A DNA stretch of 9,152 bases, taken from NCBI GenBank assembly GCA_023437285.1, contig JAEZGP010000597.1, forward strand, positions 1 to 9,152, in the 5' to 3' direction. The notes beneath the pieces were generated by a model. It did not search any database. It was not told the origin of the DNA and worked only from the letters and a program-made list of their open reading frames with translations. Position 1 is the first letter of the stretch; each line of letters starts with the position of its first letter. The position numbers and the translations under genes were made by a program. The stretch is from Actinomycetes bacterium. GTDB lineage: Bacteria; Actinomycetota; Actinomycetes; Mycobacteriales; Micromonosporaceae. This document shows positions 6,748-9,152 of the stretch, piece by piece.

Positions 6748-7863
6748 GTGCGGCTGACGGGTGTGGAGCTGCGGCGCATCGCGATGCCCCTCGTGACACC
6801 GTTTCGGACCTCGTTCGGCACCGAGCTGGCACGCGACGTGCTGCTCGTGCGGGCGGTCACGGCCGACGCCGAGGGTTGGGGCGAGTGCGTCACCATGGAC
6901 GCCCCGCTCTACTCCGCCGAGTACGTCGACGGCGCCGCCGAGGTGATCACCCGGTTCCTGCTGCCCGGACTCGGTGACCTGAACGCGGCGGGCACGCTCG
7001 ACGCGTACACGGCCGAACCGGTCTTCGCGCACGTCAAGGGACACCCGATGGCCAAGGCCGCGCTGCAGACCGCGATCCTCGACGCGCAGCTGCGCGCGGC
7101 CGGCATGTCCTTCGGCGGCTTCCTCGGCGCGGTCCGCGACCGGGTGCCCGCCGGGGTGTCGGTCGGCATCATGGACTCGATCCCGCAGCTGCTCGAGGCC
7201 GTCGAAGAATACCTTGATCGCGGGTACGTGCGGATCAAGCTGAAGATCGAACCGGGCTGGGACGTCGAGCCCGTGCGCGCCGTCCGGGAGCGCTTCGGCG
7301 ACGACCTGCTGCTCCAGGTCGACGCGAACACCGCGTACACCCTGGCCGACGCCCGCCACCTGGCCCGGCTCGACGAATTCGACCTGCTGCTCATCGAGCA
7401 GCCGCTGCCGGAGGACGACCTGCGCGGGCACGCGGCGCTCGCCACGTCCCTGGCCACCCCGATCTGCCTCGACGAGTCGATCACCTCGGCGCGCGCGGCG
7501 GCCGACGCCATCGCCCTCGGCGCCACCTCGGTGGTCAACGTCAAGCCCGGCCGGGTCGGCGGCTACCTGGAGGCCCGCCGGGTGCACGACGTCTGCGTGG
7601 CCAACGGCGTGCCGGTGTGGTGCGGCGGGATGCTGGAGACCGGGCTCGGCCGCGCGGCCAACCTGGCCCTGGCCGCCCTGCCGGGCTTCGTGCTGCCCGG
7701 CGACACGTCGGCCTCGGAGCGCTACTTCACCCGCGACGTGACCAGGCCCTTCGTGCTGGAGGACGGGCACGTGGCCGTACCGGACGGGCCGGGGCTGGGC
7801 GTGGCGCCGCTGCCGGACGTACTCGATGAGGTCACGACCGCGACCACCTGGCTGCCGCTGTAG
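6748..7863 (+). CDS. menC: N-succinylamino acid racemase / o-succinylbenzoate synthase (NSAR/OSBS subfamily, enolase superfamily)
   Basis: Enolase-superfamily enzyme of the muconate-lactonizing subgroup, 371 residues, usual length. It abstracts the alpha proton of an N-acylamino acid (racemization) or dehydrates SHCHC to o-succinylbenzoate for menaquinone. Capping domain 1-125 begins with the subfamily motif MPLVTPFRTSFG. Barrel residues: KLK with K164 and K166 (acid/base), metal ligands D192 (QVDAN), E217 (IEQPLPEDD) and D242 (CLDES), and second base K266 (NVKPGRVGG). GGMLETGLGR (293-302) is typical of the NSAR/OSBS branch. R269, three residues after K266, matches the second-shell Arg (R266 next to K263 in the Amycolatopsis enzyme) tied to racemase specificity. 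The symbol menC is the usual automatic name; the GNAT gene 18 nt upstream and the absence of other men genes in the window favour an N-succinylamino acid role. Dipeptide epimerase is less likely given these motifs. Confidence 0.93.
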   Translation: MRLTGVELRRIAMPLVTPFRTSFGTELARDVLLVRAVTADAEGWGECVTMDAPLYSAEYVDGAAEVITRFLLPGLGDLNAAGTLDAYTAEPVFAHVKGHPMAKAALQTAILDAQLRAAGMSFGGFLGAVRDRVPAGVSVGIMDSIPQLLEAVEEYLDRGYVRIKLKIEPGWDVEPVRAVRERFGDDLLLQVDANTAYTLADARHLARLDEFDLLLIEQPLPEDDLRGHAALATSLATPICLDESITSARAAADAIALGATSVVNVKPGRVGGYLEARRVHDVCVANGVPVWCGGMLETGLGRAANLALAALPGFVLPGDTSASERYFTRDVTRPFVLEDGHVAVPDGPGLGVAPLPDVLDEVTTATTWLPL

Positions 7864-7867
7864 CCCA

Positions 7868-7883
7868 CGGCCGCGACCGGCCG
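7868..7883 (+). terminator. Small GC hairpin just after the NSAR/OSBS gene
   Basis: CGGCCG, a 4-nt loop CGAC, then CGGCCG: a 6-bp stem starting 5 nt after the stop codon, with no T-run. It may assist the larger hairpin immediately downstream in ending the plus-strand operon. Confidence 0.3.
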
Positions 7884-7896
7884 CGGACAGCGAAAA

Positions 7897-7924
7897 TCCC
7901 CGCGACGCAGCGGCGTCGCGGGGA
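7897..7924 (-). terminator. Strong rho-independent terminator between convergent genes
   Basis: Perfect 12-bp inverted repeat: TCCCCGCGACGC (7897-7908), loop AGCG (7909-7912), complement to 7924. On the minus strand the stem is followed by TTTT (7896-7893), so it fits a canonical intrinsic terminator for the small gene ending at 7945. From the plus strand it follows the NSAR/OSBS stop by 33 nt and is not followed by T residues, but the stem is stable enough to stop that operon too. Confidence 0.85.
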
Positions 7925-7944
7925 CCTCTCAGCTGTGTCGAGCC

Positions 7945-8271
7945 TCAGCCCTCGAAGACGCCGGCCTCGACGAGGCGCTTCTCGGTCGCGTCCCAGCCGT
8001 GGCCGGGCTGCGCGGCGGCGAGGGCGCCGAGCTCGGCGCGGATCTTGGCACCGTGACCGGCCCCGGTCAGGACGCGGATCTCCTCGACGAAGGCGTCCGA
8101 GTCGGTGCGCAGGTGCAGCGTCTTGCCGTTGGTCAGGTTGCGCACGTAGGCGTGCTTGCCGCCGTTGAGCGGGATGATGTACTTGAACTCACCGAGGACG
8201 GAGAGCGCGCCGCCGGTGGCCTGACCGGCCCGGACTGATGCGCGCGCGGTCTTTGAGGTGCTGCTAGCCAC
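7945..8271 (-). CDS. Small conserved-looking protein of unknown function
   Basis: 108 residues, not recognised. The GTG start at 8271 is supported by AGGGAG 7 nt upstream, and a strong intrinsic terminator sits 20 nt after the stop, so this is very probably an independently transcribed real gene. The first 20 residues are Ser/Thr/Ala/Lys/Arg-rich and look unstructured. Residues 21-57 suggest a beta sheet (GALSVLGEFKYIIPL, HAYVRNL, KTLHLRT), and 58-108 suggest helices (DAFVEEIRVL, AKIRAELGALAA, WDATEKRLVEAGVF). There is no signal peptide, membrane segment, Cys or metal-binding motif. It may be a small cytoplasmic binding or regulatory protein, but nothing in the sequence fixes a role. It is divergent from the DUF3145 gene across a 253-nt spacer. 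Confidence 0.82.
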   Translation of the reverse strand: MASSTSKTARASVRAGQATGGALSVLGEFKYIIPLNGGKHAYVRNLTNGKTLHLRTDSDAFVEEIRVLTGAGHGAKIRAELGALAAAQPGHGWDATEKRLVEAGVFEG

Positions 8272-8278
8272 GCCGGGA

Positions 8279-8284
8279 CTCCCT
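8279..8284 (-). promoter_or_regulatory. Ribosome binding site of the 108-residue protein
   Basis: AGGGAG on the minus strand, 7 nt before the GTG at 8271, which fixes that start. Confidence 0.6.
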
Positions 8285-8316
8285 GAAGAAATGGTGCGGA
8301 CACGAAGGGCACGACA

Positions 8317-8322
8317 ATGCTA
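8317..8322 (-). promoter_or_regulatory. Candidate -10 box for the 108-residue protein gene
   Basis: Minus strand reads TAGCAT, fitting the actinobacterial TANNNT -10 pattern, about 45 nt before the GTG at 8271. No good -35 is visible at 16-18 nt (TCGGCG is nearest), so this is a weak call. Confidence 0.3.
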
Positions 8323-8381
8323 CCTGACGTCCTCATCCCCGCCGACCGGCCGTGGTGCGCATCCCCCACTTGCGCTCTTTT

Positions 8382-8401
8382 GCCACACTGGCCACACCAG
8401 T
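8382..8401. repeat. Short direct and inverted repeats in the divergent intergenic region
   Basis: The spacer from 8272 to 8524 has no convincing gene; it holds the regulatory DNA of two divergent genes. Within it GCCACAC occurs twice (8382-8388 and 8391-8397, 9-nt period), and ACTGG (8387-8391), 5 nt, CCAGT (8397-8401) form an inverted repeat. A further CCAGT lies at 8415-8419, 18 nt after the previous one. The arrangement could be an operator, but such short repeats can arise by chance. Confidence 0.3.
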
Positions 8402-8513
8402 CATCATGGACAAGCCAGTGACGTAACCACTTCGGGCACCCCTCGTTGTACGGATGAGGAGCGCCGCGGACATCTGCGGTACGAGGTCGTAGGGGAAGAC
8501 GCACCTCGTCCCT

Positions 8514-8518
8514 GGAGG
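8514..8518 (+). promoter_or_regulatory. Ribosome binding site of the DUF3145 gene
   Basis: GGAGG 6 nt before the GTG at 8525. This decides the start: the frame stays open back to 8258, but the upstream part has no ribosome site and no recognisable protein character. Confidence 0.8.
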
Positions 8519-8524
8519 CCTGCT

Positions 8525-9016
8525 GTGTCAACCCGTGGCGTCATCTACGTGCACTCGGCGCCGCTCGCCGTGGCTCCCCACGTCGAGTGGGCCGTGGCGC
8601 GCGTCCTCGGTACACCGGTGCGGCTCGACTGGAGCCCGCAACCGGTTGAGACGGCTGCCCGCCGCACGGAGTGTACGTGGACGGGCCGCCCCGGCACGGG
8701 CGCGGAGTTCGCCGCCGCGCTGCGGGTCTGGCCGATGCTGCGTTTCGAGATCACCGAGGAGCCGTCGCCCGGCGCGGACGGCGAGCGGTTCATGTTCGTC
8801 CCCGGCCTGGGCCTGTTCCGGGCCGCGACCAGCGCGAACGGCGACATCCAACTGGGCGAGGACATGGTGCGGCACCTGATCGCCACCACGCGCGGCCACG
8901 AGGGCCTGGCCCACGCCCTGCAGGGCGCCCTCGGCGCGGCCTGGGACGCCGAACTCGAGCCCTACCGGTACGCGGGGGAGGGCGCGACCCCCACGTGGCT
9001 CACCCGCGTCGGCTGA
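8525..9016 (+). CDS. DUF3145 family protein
   Basis: 163-residue protein of an actinobacterial family of unknown function. The family match rests on the N-terminus STRGVIYVHSAP, the PHVEWAVARVLG helix, LDWSPQPVE (35-42), WTGRPGTGAEFAAALR (52-67), the strands MLRFEITEEPSPGADGERFMFVP (71-93), LGLFRA...GDIQLGED (95-113) and the C-terminal GAAWDAELEPYRYAG (137-151). The length is normal and the protein looks complete, soluble and cytoplasmic. The start is set by GGAGG at 6 nt. It lies downstream of a long intergenic region and so probably has its own promoter. No catalytic motif is evident, and the family role is not known to me. Confidence 0.92.
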   Translation: MSTRGVIYVHSAPLAVAPHVEWAVARVLGTPVRLDWSPQPVETAARRTECTWTGRPGTGAEFAAALRVWPMLRFEITEEPSPGADGERFMFVPGLGLFRAATSANGDIQLGEDMVRHLIATTRGHEGLAHALQGALGAAWDAELEPYRYAGEGATPTWLTRVG

Positions 9017-9075
9017 CGGGTGGACACGCAGGCCCACAAGTCGACGTCACGGCCGCGATGTGGTGGGGTAGGCCG

Positions 9076-9152
9076 GTGCGCATCGGAGCTGCCCGAAGGT
9101 TCGTCGCCGTCCTCGCGGCGGCCGGGGTCGCCTGCGTCGGCGCGGCCTGCTC
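9076..9152 (+). CDS. N-terminus of a probable secreted lipoprotein, cut by window edge
   Basis: Only 25 full codons and the first two bases of a Ser codon are present. They read as a classic export signal: a short basic start (R2, R7, R8), a hydrophobic Ala/Val/Leu core (F9-V18), and GAAC then S at 22-26, where C25 would be the lipid-modified Cys. The residue at -3 is Gly rather than Leu or Val, so the lipobox is not ideal. The GTG at 9076 has GGTGGGG 7 nt upstream; an in-frame ATG at 9058 would add 6 residues (MWWGRP) but lacks a ribosome site. The gene begins 59 nt after the DUF3145 stop on the same strand. The mature function cannot be told. Confidence 0.6.
   Translation, partial: MRIGAARRFVAVLAAAGVACVGAAC

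Noticed and set aside
6718..7770. 350-codon minus-strand frame opposite the NSAR/OSBS gene
   Set aside because: Antisense shadow of a gene with a complete enolase-superfamily active site.
8258..8524. In-frame upstream extension of the DUF3145 protein
   Set aside because: No ribosome site for the upstream start and composition unlike protein. The family begins at the GTG at 8525, which has a good GGAGG.
8133..8531. 132-codon minus-strand frame across the divergent spacer
   Set aside because: It overlaps the better supported 108-residue gene in another frame and contains no recognisable sequence.
9001..9022. CACCCG ... CGGGTG inverted repeat spanning the DUF3145 stop
   Set aside because: 6-bp stem with a 10-nt loop and no T-run; insufficient as a terminator.

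Overview
This window reads as chromosomal DNA of a high-GC actinobacterium, most likely of the Micromonosporaceae type. The evidence is the very GC-rich third codon positions, several GTG starts, a DUF3145 gene, and a subtilase whose layout I associate with that family. The taxon is an inference; no rRNA or marker gene is present. No tRNA, rRNA, insertion sequence, CRISPR array or phage gene was seen.

Layout, left to right. (1) Up to 3263 (+): a large secreted subtilisin-like (S8) protease cut by the left edge, with an I9 propeptide, a catalytic domain carrying a PA insert, an Fn3-like domain and a C-terminal beta-rich domain. (2) 3217-5008 (-): an alpha/beta hydrolase followed by a DedA-family membrane protein. 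The DedA 3' end overlaps the protease 3' end by 47 nt. (3) A 92-nt divergent spacer. (4) 5101-7863 (+): a likely operon of a beta-carbonic anhydrase, a COG3375-type GNAT acyltransferase and an N-succinylamino acid racemase/o-succinylbenzoate synthase (NSAR/OSBS), ending at a strong hairpin. (5) 7945-8271 (-): a small protein of unknown function that shares this hairpin as its terminator. (6) A 253-nt divergent intergenic region with short repeats. (7) 8525-9016 (+): a DUF3145 protein. (8) 9076 to the right edge (+): the first codons of a probable lipoprotein.

The most coherent functional unit is the GNAT plus NSAR/OSBS pair. The NSAR/OSBS protein keeps the full enolase-superfamily catalytic set and an Arg three residues after the second catalytic Lys, a feature linked to racemase activity. 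With the neighbouring acyltransferase, this suggests N-succinyl-amino-acid chemistry (D- to L-amino acid conversion) rather than, or in addition to, menaquinone synthesis. The deacylase that would complete such a pathway is not in the window. The remaining genes look like ordinary actinobacterial chromosomal genes. I see no convincing evidence of a new multi-gene system.
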